Source of the DNA: Costus lasius
Lineage: Eukaryota > Streptophyta > Magnoliopsida > Zingiberales > Costaceae
Length of the DNA stretch: 64,000 nt
Direction of reading: 5' to 3'
NCBI GenBank assembly: GCA_027563935.2
Contig: JANVAS020000222.1
Span: forward strand, 1,860,001-1,924,000
The notes under the pieces were generated by a model. That model ran no database searches. It worked only from the letters and a program-made list of their open reading frames with translations, and was not told the DNA's origin. Of the stretch, positions 12,157 through 22,725 are shown in pieces. The stretch's first letter is position 1. Each line of letters begins with the position of its first letter. Made by a program: the position numbers and the translations under genes.

Positions 12157-13619
12157 TCACTTATACTTGTTTCTCTATCGATTACCTGGGCAAAGAAAAC
12201 AAACGAGAAATCAGTTCATCTGTAGTGACTATGATAATAATCAAGAACGATAAAGATTTTACTGAAAACAACAAAGAGCAGTTACAAAAATATAACGACA
12301 AAGTTCCTCGCTGAAATTAACCACTACAATAATCGGCGGCTGAAGAAAAAAAGGAGTACGTCAAAATTAACAAAGGAAAAGATTTGAAGAAGAGGAGGAA
12401 ATCGAAGAAGTGAAAGAAAAGAGGAGTAAAAATTATTCGCTCGAATCTGAGTTAAAAAGGGTTCGGATCCAAGTAAAAAAATCCTACCCCATTACTGTCG
12501 AAATCGTCCATCTGGAACTCAGCAGCGTGGTGGCTCCATTAGCCTCCGCCTAAAGCCCATCGCCCCCTCGCCTCAAGCCATCGCTGGAAGTGCGGCAGTG
12601 CCACTGCTCCTCCTTCCTCGGCAGATTTTGCCACATCCTTGTTTCGGACACGAGGATGTTTCTCGGCGAGTAGGTCATGGTTCTCCGGTGGAAGCTTGGC
12701 AGATCTTGCCACCTTCTCGTTTCCTCCGGCAAGCAGCTCGCGCTCACTCCGCTCAGAACTAAGCACGGCGGCACCACTACTCCTCCTTCCCTATAATCTC
12801 ACCAAATCTCGCCGTGATCTCCCGACAAGTCTTCGCCAGCCTCCTGAAAAAGATTGTTGCCTCCCGTTGACCAAAGTTTCCTCCACTGGAAAGCTCGGCA
12901 GCACCCTGAGCTTCCTCCATGGGAAGTTTGGCAGCGCCAAATCCCGTCGCCTCCCTATTTCGAAAATAGCTCGGTAGAACTCGCCGCCTCCCCTCTTTAC
13001 CAACGAGAATGGATGCCTCTCCAATGCCTAGCTCATCAATATCTTCCCTTCTAAGTTGGAAACTCGGCGGCGCCGTGAGATTCCTCCACTGAAAGCTTGG
13101 CAGCGCTAAATACTAGAGCCATCCCCCTTTTCTCACCGGAGCTCCCTCCATCGAAGGTAGCAGCGCCGCTACCTCGCTGCCTCTTTACTCCTTCACCGAA
13201 GGCTGCAGCCATCAGGATGGCATATAGCGAAAGCGTAACTTTTACTCTTTCGTGTAAGAAAAATAACAACAATAAAAAAAATACTAAAAAAATAAAAAAT
13301 GATAATAAAAAATAAACATAAATAGTAAAGTTGCATATGGCAAAAAAAAAAATAATTAAAACTAAATGAAAAATATAATACAAAATAATGTTAACATAGC
13401 TTTTCCTAGTTTAATCACCTCACAACTCAAATTTAACTCGCGTCGCGACTAACAAATGTTGACCCTAAAATTCTCAAAACATTCTTAATTGGATATTTAA
13501 ATTAAAATATTTGTCAATAATAATATTTGTAAGCCTTAATACGCTACAATGAAATATTGTCTAGAAGGTGCGTACGTCTATGTTTGACGTTGGGGCGTAG
13601 TTCTTCAATACGACGTTAG
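12157..13619. other. Unassigned stretch; GC-rich imperfect repeats
   Basis: 12157-12500 is A-rich with no recognisable gene. 12500-13230 is GC-rich, with loosely repeated phrases such as TTCCTCCACTGGAAAGCTCG and TTGGCAGCGCC at 30-60 base intervals. Short open frames exist on both strands but overlap one another and match no family I know. 13240-13420 is A/T-rich low-complexity sequence. It could be leader or 3' sequence of an old Tat-type gypsy element, which is inference only. Confidence 0.4.
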
Positions 13620-14832
13620 GCTTATTAAGGCTAAAATTTTATCCATTAAGCTGTCAGTCGGATATTTCAAAAATTGAATATCCACTAAGCCGTCAAGACT
13701 GGATATTTAAAAAATCAAAATATCCACCAAGCCTCAAGGCTGAAAATTTTTCAAATTTAAATTACCCAATAAGCCGCGAGGCCAGATAATTTCCTCAAAT
13801 TTGAATATCCAACAAGCCGCAAGGCTAGATATTTTTCAAATTCAAAATTATCCAACAAGCTGTGAGACCGGATAATTTTTCCGAAAATTAAAATATCCAC
13901 TAAGCCGTCAAGCCCGGATATTTTCCAAATTCAAAATTATCCAACAAGCTGTGAGGCCGGATAATTTTCCCAAAAATTAAAATATCCAATAAGCCGTCAA
14001 GGCTGGATATTTTCTAGAATCAAATACCCAATAAGCTGTTGAGGCCGAGTATTTTTTAAATTGAAATATCCAATAAGCTGTCAAGGCCTGATATTCTCTA
14101 GAGTTAAATATCCAATAAGCCATTGAGGCCGGGTATTTTCTAAAATTAAAATATCCATTAAGCCGTTGAGGCCGGGTATCTTCTAAATTGAAATATCCAA
14201 TAAGCCATTAAGATCGGATATTTTTCATAAATCAAGTTCAAATGCTCACAAGTCATCAAGGCCGAGTACTTTCTGAATCAAATACTCACAAGCCATCAAG
14301 ACCGAGCATATATCAAATTCAAATGCTCATAAGCCACTAAGGCCGAGCGCATATCAAATTCAAATGCTCACAACCTATCAAGGCCAAGCATAAATCAAAT
14401 TCAAATATATCAAATCCAATGCTCACATGCCATCATGGCTGAGCACAAATCAAGTTCAAATGCTCACAAGTCATCAAGATCGAGCAAATGTCAAATTTAA
14501 ATACTCACAAGCCATCAAGGCCATATATCAAGTTCAAGTGCTCATAAGCCATCAAGGCCGAGCACAAATTAAATTCAAATACTCACAAGCTGTCAAGGCC
14601 GAGTACTTTCCAAATTCAAATGCTCACAAGTCATCAAGGCCAAACACATTTCAAATTCGATACTCACAAACCGTCAAGGTCGAGCACAACTCAAATTCAA
14701 AAGCTTATAAGCCATTAAGGCCGAGTATTTTTCAAATCTAATTACTCATAAGCCATCAATGCAGAGTGTGCAAATTCAAGTTCACATACTCGTAGACTGT
14801 CAAGGTTGAGTGATTATCAAATTCAAATATTT
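13620..14832. repeat. Tandem array, ~40-43 bp unit
   Basis: Roughly 29 imperfect units of the form ATCCAATAAGCCGTCAAGGC plus CGGATATTTTC and an AAATTNAAAT spacer. The left part (to about 14230) has ATCCAAYAAGCC; the right part switches to GCTCACAAGCCATCAAGGCC with GAGCAYAAATC. The flanks of each AAGCC-AAGGC core are complementary (ATATCC/GGATAT on the left, TGCTC/GAGCA on the right), so each unit can form a short hairpin. Confidence 0.85.
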
Positions 14833-16321
14833 GAAGGTTGCGCACTTCAAATTTAAACCATGTATCGACATAAAATTTATAAATTATTTTGTTCTCCAAT
14901 TATATGATGTTGTTTACTTATATAGATCTCTTAATCAAAGGCGCCCTTATTTTTAGAGGTAATTAACAATGAGTGCTTGCACTCATTGAAAGCCAGAACC
15001 CATTAAACAAAAAAGCCTTATTAATTTAAAGAGAATTTGAAAAGGTCAATCATATTAAACATGACCAAAAATGACCCAACAAACTATTTCAACAATCATG
15101 TAAATGTAGTGTCAATAATGTAACTTAAAACACAAACATTCATTCACAAACATCAATTAATCAATGCAAGTAGCACACACGAGTTAAAACCAATAATAAG
15201 AGATGGAACAATAATAATATCATGGTATCACATCTATTAATATTTAATACATGATTTACAAAGAAAATGATAAGATTCTTACATCAAAGTCTCTTCCATC
15301 ACAAGATCTCTCCAAAGCCGCTATTTATCACCTGAATCAATTATCCAAAATTAATCTAGGTCTTTTCTTCCATTTCTATACATAAGATATACTATTTTTT
15401 AATTGCACTACTATATAATCTAACTTCTACATATACCACAATTATAGTTATTATAATCTTCACAATGTACCAAAATATAAGTATTTGCATTTACATGTCT
15501 AAGTACCCATATTTTATTCTATAAGGTTATTCGTTACTAATCAATTAACAGTAAATAAATTTTAAGTTTAGTTACTATTACGTATATGATTTCCTTTCTT
15601 AAATAGTGACCAAAAAGATAAATCTGGATTTGTAATCATAATATGGACTTATTTGCTAAACTAACATATATCTTATACACAACTAGACTCACTTATACAA
15701 ATAATCAGACAATTTATTAAACTAACATTATTGAAGACATGCTTCAGTAGTTTAAGCTTCATTCCTGCTATTAGTAACTACTGTATGCAAATATACATGC
15801 ATATACTTATTTATGGCTCATGCATTCTATATTTAGCTACTGCATACTTGTAAAATGGGTTAACCGCTATTACTTTCAATTACTTGATTCACTTTTAAGT
15901 AACTAAAAACAATATGCAGTAATTGAAATTCTATTTATTTTGGTGTCGCTAGATACATTGAAATTCTATTTATTTCAATCCTAGTCATTATTGTACATTT
16001 AACCTAATTTAAAGCTTATCTCACTCTAGGTTATAGAAAGAAGCCAGATCTTCTTGTGAGCTAATAGTAGGGATAGGAAACTGTAGATTCAAGTGAGAAA
16101 GTTGAAGCGACATTAGAGAGCGAGAAATGAAATGAAGGTATTAAACCCCTAATAAATGTGATCGGAGAGAAGGCACACATGCTATGTTAACTTCCTTGAC
16201 TTGCTGCACCAATAGAATGATAATTTCAGCAAAGCAAACAAGAGGTGAAGAAGACAGTTTCTCACAAGGCAAGATTTCATCTAAGTAAAAGTGGCGAAAG
16301 AGAAGAAGAGAACAAGCGGAA
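14833..16321. other. AT-rich unassigned sequence
   Basis: Non-coding in all frames. 15340-16020 is strongly AT-rich with scattered short repeats (AAATTCTATTTATTT occurs twice near 15930-15975). 16021-16320 is more mixed and leads up to the Mutator-like element. I recognise no gene, RNA or promoter here. Confidence 0.4.
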
Positions 16322-16330
16322 GGGTTAGAG
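16322..16330. repeat. Left target-site duplication of the Mutator-like element
   Basis: GGGTTAGAG, paired with GGGTTGGAG at 20614-20622 (one mismatch). Confidence 0.7.
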
Positions 16331-16769
16331 GGAAAAACCTTCCCGCTAGGGCCCCTGCGGATGTCAAGTTCAACAGAAGCGTGGTGCCGTTTCTTCTCCT
16401 TTCTCCCATTAATAATACTTTTCTCTTTAAAAAAACCCCAAATCTTTTTTCCCCTCTATGATTGTCTCCGTCGGTCTCTCCATACTCCACACTCCTCTAA
16501 GTATATAAATATATAAATATATATATAAATAAATAAAAGTATATAAAAATAAATAAAAAATTATAAAAGTACATAAAATATATAAAAATATGATAGAATT
16601 ACGGGTGTTAAATAAATAATAGCACGCCCGGAAAAGAAAATTTCTTCACACCATTGACGTAAAATGTTCTGTAAAGAATAGAATACAAAATACAGCCATA
16701 AAATAAATCACGGCACGGCCTTGAAATGTTCTGTAGAGAATAGAATACAAAATTTCAATACCTATCAAC

Positions 16770-16965
16770 CAATTTTGATGCCTATCAACAATAATTCTGG
16801 TTGATATGTCTATCAACCATAATTATCGTTGATAGACTATCAACGATAATTATAGTTCATAGTTAGTCTATCAACAATAATTACAGTTGATGAAATTATG
16901 GTTCATAGGCTATCAACGATAATTATGGTTGATAGTCTATCATCGATAATTATAGTTGATATACC
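16770..16965. repeat. Palindromic unit array, left arm
   Basis: Consecutive units of the form CTATCAACNATAATTAT plus NGTTGATAG, each self-complementary over about 26 bases and repeated about seven times. Mirrored at 20215-20480 in the other arm. Confidence 0.85.
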
Positions 16966-17023
16966 TTAATTTAACATTAATTGATATTAATTTAATATTA
17001 ATAGAAAGTCTGTCTCTATAATA

Positions 17024-17180
17024 TGGTAGAACTTCTATGTAATAAGGTAAAACTTCTATGTAATAAGATAGCACTTCTATTTTCCAAGGTAGAAGTTATA
17101 TTTCCTAAGATAGAACTTCTATTTCCTAAGTTAGAACTTCAATTTCCTAAGGTAGAACTTCAATTTCCCAAGGTAGATAG
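17024..17180 (-). repeat. 21-bp satellite, left arm (about 7 copies, inverted)
   Basis: Units such as GGTAGAACTTCAATTTCCTAA, the reverse complement of the large array at 17915-20150. This places the same satellite in both arms of the inverted repeat. Confidence 0.9.
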
Positions 17181-17189
17181 CGTTATTTA

Positions 17190-17895
17190 TCATGTTCCTA
17201 CATTAGCATTGATGTACATGTTCCTGTATTAGCGTTGATGTGCATGTTCCTGTGTTAGCGTTGATGTACATGTTCCTGCATGTTCCTGTGTTAGCATTGA
17301 TGTACATGTTCCTGTATTTGCATTGATGTGCATGTTCCTGTATTAGCGTTGATGTGCATGTTCCTGTGTTAGCGTTGATGTACATGTTCCTGTGTTAGCG
17401 TTGATGTACATGTTCCTATATGTTCTTGTGTTAGCGTTGATGTACATGTTCCTGTATTAGCGTTGATGTGTATGTTCCTGTGTTAGTGTTGATGTACATG
17501 TTCCTGTGTTAGCGTTGATGTGCATGTTCCTGTATTAGCATTGATGTGCATGTTCCTGTGTTAGCGTTGATGCACATATTCTTGTGTTAGTGTTGATGCA
17601 CATGTTCCAGTGTTAGCGTTGATATACATGTTCCTATATTAGCGTTGATTCACATGTTCCTGTGTTAGCATTGATGCACATGTTCCTGTATTAGCGTTGA
17701 TGTACATGTTCCTATCTTAGTGTTGATGTGCATGTTCCTATGTTAGTGTTGATGTGCATGTTCATGTGTTAGCGTTGATGTGCATGTTCCTATGTTAGCA
17801 TTGATGTACATGTTTATGTATTAGCGTTGATGCACATGTTCCTGTGTTAGCGTTGATGTACATGTTCTTGTGTTAGCGTTGATGTACATGATAAG
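17190..17895 (+). repeat. 26-bp satellite, central loop (about 27 copies)
   Basis: Unit GTTCCTGTGTTAGCGTTGAT followed by GTACAT, with point variants (GTATTAG, GTGCAT). It lies between the two oppositely oriented 21-bp arrays, so it would form the loop if the arms paired. Two units near 17275 and 17415 are cut short by an internal repeat of the ATGTTCCT part. The open frame across it at 17203-17385 is a by-product of the repeat. Confidence 0.95.
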
Positions 17896-17914
17896 TAACG
17901 TTGATGTACCTTAG

Positions 17915-20150
17915 GAAATTGAAGTTCTACTTTAGGAATTAAAAATTCTACCTTAGTAAATACAAGTTCTACCTTAGGAAATTGAAGTTCTATCTTAGGA
18001 AATACAAGTTCTACCGTAGGAAATTGAAGTTCTACCTTAGGAAATTGAAGTTCTACATTAGGAAATACAAGTTTTACCTTAGAAAATTAAAGTTTTACCT
18101 TAAGAATTAGAAGTTCTACCTTAGGAAATTGAAGTTCTGCCTTAGGAATTAGAAGTTCTACCTTCGGAATTAGAAGTTCTATTATAGTAAATACAAGTTC
18201 TACCTTAGGAAATTAAGTTCTACCTTAGGGAATATAAGTTCTACCTTAGGAAATTGAAGTTCTACCTTATGAAATACAAGTTTTACCTTAGGAAATTGAA
18301 GTTCTACCTTAGGAATTAGATGTTCTACCTTGGGAAATACAAATTCTATTTTAGGAAATTAAAATTCTACCTTAGGAATTAGAAGTTGTACCTTAGTAAA
18401 TACAAGTTCTACCTTAGGAAATTGAAGTTCTACCGTAAGAATTAGAAGTTCTACCTTAGGAAATTCAAGTTGGAAAAGTTCTACATTAGGAAATACAAGT
18501 TCTACTTTAGGAAATTAAGTTTTACCTTAATAATTAGAAGTTTTACCTTAGGAAATACAAGTTCTACTTTGGAAATTGAAGTTCTACCTTAGGAATTAGA
18601 AGTTCTACCTTAGGAAATTGAAGTTCTACCTTAGGAATTAGAAATTGTACCTTAGTAAATACAAGTTCTACCTTAGGAAATTGAAGTTCTACCTTAAGAA
18701 TTAGAAGTTTTATCTTAGAAAATACAAGTTATACCTTAGGAAATTGAAGTTCTACCTTATGAAATACAAGTTCTACCTTAGGAAATTGAAGTTCTACCTC
18801 AGGAATTAGGAGTTCTACCTTAGGAAATATAAGTTCTACCTTAGAAAATTGAAGTTCTACCTTAGGAATTAGAAGTTGTACCTTAGTAAATACAAGTTCT
18901 ACCTTAGGAAATTGAAGTTCTACCTTAAGAATTAGAAGTTCTACCTTATGAAATACAAGTTCTACCTTAGGAAATTGAAGTTCTACCTTAGGAATTAGAG
19001 GTTGTACCTTAGGAAATACAAGTTCTACCTTAGGAAATTGAAGTTCTACCTTAGAAAATTCAAGTTGGAAAAGTTCTACCTTAAGAAATACAAGTTCTAC
19101 CTTAGGAATTAAAGTTTTACCTTAAGAATTAGAAGTTCTACTTTAGGAAATACAAGTTTTACCTTAGGAAATTGAAGTTCTACCTTAGGAAATAGAAGTT
19201 CTACCTTAGCAAATTGAAGTTCTACCTTAGGAATTAGAAGTTGTACCTTAGTAAATACAAATTCTACCTTAGGAAATTGAAGTTCTACCTTAAGAATTAG
19301 AAGTTCTACCTTAGGAAATACAAGTTATACCTTAGGAAATTAAAGTTCTACCTTTTGAAATACAAGTTTTACCTTAGGAAATTGAAGAAGTTCTGCCTTA
19401 GGAAATACTAGTTCTACCTTAGGAAATTGAAGTTCTACCTTAGGAATTAGAAGTTCTACCTTAGGAAATACAAGTTCTACTTTAGGAAATTAAAGTTTAC
19501 CTTAGGAATTAGAAGTTGTACCTTAGTAAAGACAAGTTCTACCTTAGGAAATTGAAGTTCTACCTTAAGAATTAGAAGTTCTACCTTAGGAAATACAAGT
19601 TCTACCTTTGGAAATTGAAGTTCTACCTTAGGAATTAGAGGTTCTACCTTAGGAAATACAAGTTCTACCTTAGGAAATTGAAGTTCTACCTTAGGAAATT
19701 CAATTTGGAAAAGTTCTACCTTAGGAATTAAAGTTTTACCTTAAGAATTAGAAGTTCTACTTTAGAAAATACAAGTTCTACCTTAGGAAATAGAAGTTCT
19801 ACCTTAGGAAATAGAAGTTGTACCTTATGAAATACAAGTTCTACCTTAGAAAATTAAAGTTCTACCTTAGGAATTAGAAGTTGTACCTTAGTAAATACAA
19901 GTTCTACCTTAAGAATTAGAATTTCTACCTTAGGAAATATAAGTTCTACCTTAAGAATTTGAAGTTCTACTTTAGGAAATTGAAGTTTTACCTTAGGAAA
20001 TTGAAGTTCTACCTTAGGAATTAGAAGTTCTACATTGGGAAATAGAAGTTCTACTTTGGGAAATTGAAGTTCTACTTTAGGAAATAGAAGTTCTACCTTT
20101 AGAATATATAAGTTCTATCTTATTACATAGAAGTTGACTTATTATATAGA
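17915..20150 (+). repeat. 21-bp satellite, right arm (about 100 copies)
   Basis: Unit GAAGTTCTACCTTAGGAAAT plus one base, alternating between AAATTG, AAATAC and AATTA spacer types. The spacer types recur in higher-order blocks of several units (for example around 18240-18480, 18600-18830 and 18870-19060). Units of 19-24 bases and frequent TAA-creating changes break any frame. About 14 times longer than the left-arm array. Confidence 0.95.
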
Positions 20151-20214
20151 AGTTCTACTATATTATAGTGACCGACTTTCTGTTAATATTAAATTAATGT
20201 CAATCAATGTTAAA

Positions 20215-20480
20215 TTAGGATATATCAACTATAATTATTGCTGATAGACTATTAACCATAATTATTGCTGATAGACTGTCAACCATAATTATCGTTGATA
20301 GCCTATGAACTATAATTTCATCAACCGTAATTATCGTTGATAGATTCACTATCAACCATAATTATCATTGATAGTCAATCAACCATAATTATCTTTGATA
20401 GATGATAATTATGGTTGATAGGCATATCAACGAACGGTTGATATGCCTATCAACCATAATTATCATTGATAGGCATTGAA
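20215..20480. repeat. Palindromic unit array, right arm
   Basis: About nine units of the TATCAACNATAATTATNGTT type, complementary to the array at 16770-16965. It is followed by the outer arm sequence that contains the complement of TGCGGATGTCAAG. Confidence 0.85.
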
Positions 20481-20613
20481 ATTTTGTATTCTATTCAGCT
20501 GTTTGTGGTTTTTAATTAGTTTGCTTTGAAATTCTATCAAAATTAAATCGGATGGCTACATACGCTTCTGTTGAACTTGACATCCGCAGGAGCCGTGGCG
20601 AGAAGTTTTTTCC

Positions 20614-20622
20614 GGGTTGGAG
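20614..20622. repeat. Right target-site duplication of the Mutator-like element
   Basis: GGGTTGGAG, directly after the terminal TTTTTTCC of the element; partner of 16322-16330. Confidence 0.7.
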
Positions 20623-22725
20623 AGGTGAAAAAGCATGGCTTTTGTTTTCCTTTTTCAAGTTTTATACTATTTCACTACTATTATTGTTTTTCTTTCGGGT
20701 TCCAAATCTTAACAGGAAGTTATAATAGAATGGTTTGGATTTGCACTTTTGCTTACCAGCCCCACTAGTTCCTTTAATCACCAATTGTCCCTACATAGTA
20801 ATTATGGTTTAATTGTTATTATTTATTTATTTCTTTTTCTGAAAATGAACATTTATATTTCAGTAGGTTCTAGAGAGAACTAGATGGATGTGATTAGCAT
20901 CGGAGCTTCTCCTATCAAGGGACGTGCTTAGTCTTACTCCCAGTGTGGCGATAGCAACCAGATAATTAAGAGGCGATGTCCCAAAGGTGGAACTTGCTGG
21001 CCGGATAGAAAACAAAGAGAGAGAGAGTCCGAGATAATCTAAGCTTAAACGAAAATAAAGAATCACATGTTGATTGAATAATTTTCAGTTCTCAAAGTAT
21101 CCAAATTTGATGTTTACAAGGGTTTTAAAGACCGTTGAAAATTTTTTTGACCGTTGGCTGAATAAATTCGAACGTTGAGAAAAGTTTTAATGGCTATGGC
21201 GACGCTTCCATTTGAAGGAATCTCGCTTTCTCTTCTTCCTTCATGGTTGCGCTAAGTGCAGGTTGCTCTCCCAGCTTTGCTAATTTGTGGTAGGAACAGC
21301 AGCAAGTTGAGAGTGTGGGCTGCGGAGAGGCAGCTGGGTTCTATAGGCGAGGCCCAAAAACAACGGCTTGGCCCAACTAATATTCACGGAGTTTGTAAAC
21401 CCAATTTGGTGAACTTCGTTGGGCCGTGCTTTAGGCTTCTTGTCTTCACCACTTATTCTTTGATTATAGGGAGATAGAATGGTGTTGGAACTCTATTAAA
21501 ATGATTTGTGAGAATCATACTAGCACAAGAATATGGACTGTAATCCTGCTGCAAGCCATTAGCAGATTTTAGGAGCTGTATCCTCTCATGCATGGAGAAA
21601 ATTGAAAAGCTGTCACAAGTTATTAGGATTCTAGTTATCATTGGGATGGATGTGTGCAGATTGGAAATGGTGCAGAAATTGATATTGAACAGGTGCGCAG
21701 TCCCAAGGCAGAACCGATGAATAATTTCAGTATGATATGGCAGCATTGACGGATACTTTGGGAGAAAAAAAAATCTGACAACTATCTCCGCGATGCTCTA
21801 GCAATCCATTTTAACTTTATCTTTTACTTTAAAACGTGTATTTTACATGATACCAAATGCAAAAGCTAGAACCGGTTTGATCAGGAAAGCATGGGCTGCT
21901 AGGTTTGTCGATAACTCATGGGAACTTTGGAAAGCATAAGTTAATTGGCATCCATCTATCTGCTGGCAGTGACTTCCCAATTAACCCAGGGTAAATTGGC
22001 TGAAGTTGTGTTGACAAACATGGGAGTGAATTCAGTGACATTACCCCATTTCCCATAGGAATGAGAAAATTGTGTATTGTAGACTGTACATTGTTGTATC
22101 TCCTTGCATTTATAGATTTTTCTTCCTTGTTCTTTGGCAAGAAAAAGTTTAAGAAAACAATTCTATTATTGGCTTACGTACTAGAAGAGGAGAAAATATA
22201 AGTCCATCTGGAAATAACGAGAAAAAAAATTCTTGAACAAAGCATAAGAAAACAGCTTCAGTTGGGTGTTTAGTGCCAATCTCTACCACGCCAAGTTTCA
22301 TTATTAATTAGAAAAAAAAAAAAACCCATTCATCCACAATCAGGAAACGTCTTTAAAACTTTTACGGATGAAACACAGCTTTACCAGTCGAATTCGACAA
22401 ACAAGCACCAATCAGTTGCCGTATTACGGAACTGATGCGTATCCCAAACGATGGTGCTGGTCGATTGTCTCATTTTTAATTTCGTTTGTGTGGTTTACCT
22501 ACATGTTTAAATAACGATTTCGGTTTTACACAGTAAAATGCAGCCAATAGTGTTGGAGAACAAACAAGACAATTCGATATCAGCAGGTTTGGGTGCAAAA
22601 GGAGATGCGGTATGTCCTACATCCCTTCAAGTATCAACCAAGTACGAACAAATAAAAAACATAACTTAAACAAATTTCATAGCTAAGCAGAGTGGACCAA
22701 TTTATGACATGTATCAGTTTGGATC
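20623..22725. other. Unassigned sequence downstream of ELOF1; promoter-like GGCCCA cluster at 21341-21430
   Basis: No protein family is recognisable. 21341-21430 contains AGGCCCA, TGGCCCAA and TTGGGCCG, resembling the site II (TGGGCC) elements common in promoters of plant housekeeping genes. A short frame MAMATLPFEGISLSLLPSW (from 21190) precedes it on the plus strand but leads nowhere recognisable. 22560-22725 should include the 3' UTR of ELOF1 on the minus strand. Confidence 0.35.

Larger units (their letters stand above)
16331..20613. mobile_element. Non-autonomous Mutator-like element with long satellite-bearing inverted repeats
   Basis: The termini are inverted: the left end reads GGAAAAACCTTCCCGC and the complement of the right end GGAAAAAACTTCTCGC. 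Complementarity continues through TGCGGATGTCAAG and, after a length difference near 16385-16730, through the whole outer arms to about 17180 (left) and 20080 (right). Flanking 9-mers GGGTTAGAG (16322-16330) and GGGTTGGAG (20614-20622) match at 8 of 9 positions. A 9-bp duplication with long inverted repeats is the Mutator/MULE signature. There is no transposase frame. The interior consists of palindromic units, a 21-bp satellite and a central 26-bp satellite. Confidence 0.8.

Noticed and set aside
12639..13024. Open frames on both strands in the GC-rich block
   Set aside because: Mutually overlapping, repeat-driven and without known motifs.
13620..14832. CRISPR-like regular repeat array
   Set aside because: Units are contiguous imperfect tandem repeats without unique spacers, and the DNA is plant nuclear.
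17203..17385. 60-residue minus-strand open frame with NANTGTC repeats
   Set aside because: It is the translation of the 26-bp satellite; no ATG-independent evidence of coding.
17915..20150. Possible long heptad-repeat protein (FPKVELQ-like) on the minus strand
   Set aside because: Period is seven codons but unit-length changes and TAA codons break the frame everywhere; no run of more than a few units stays open with a start.
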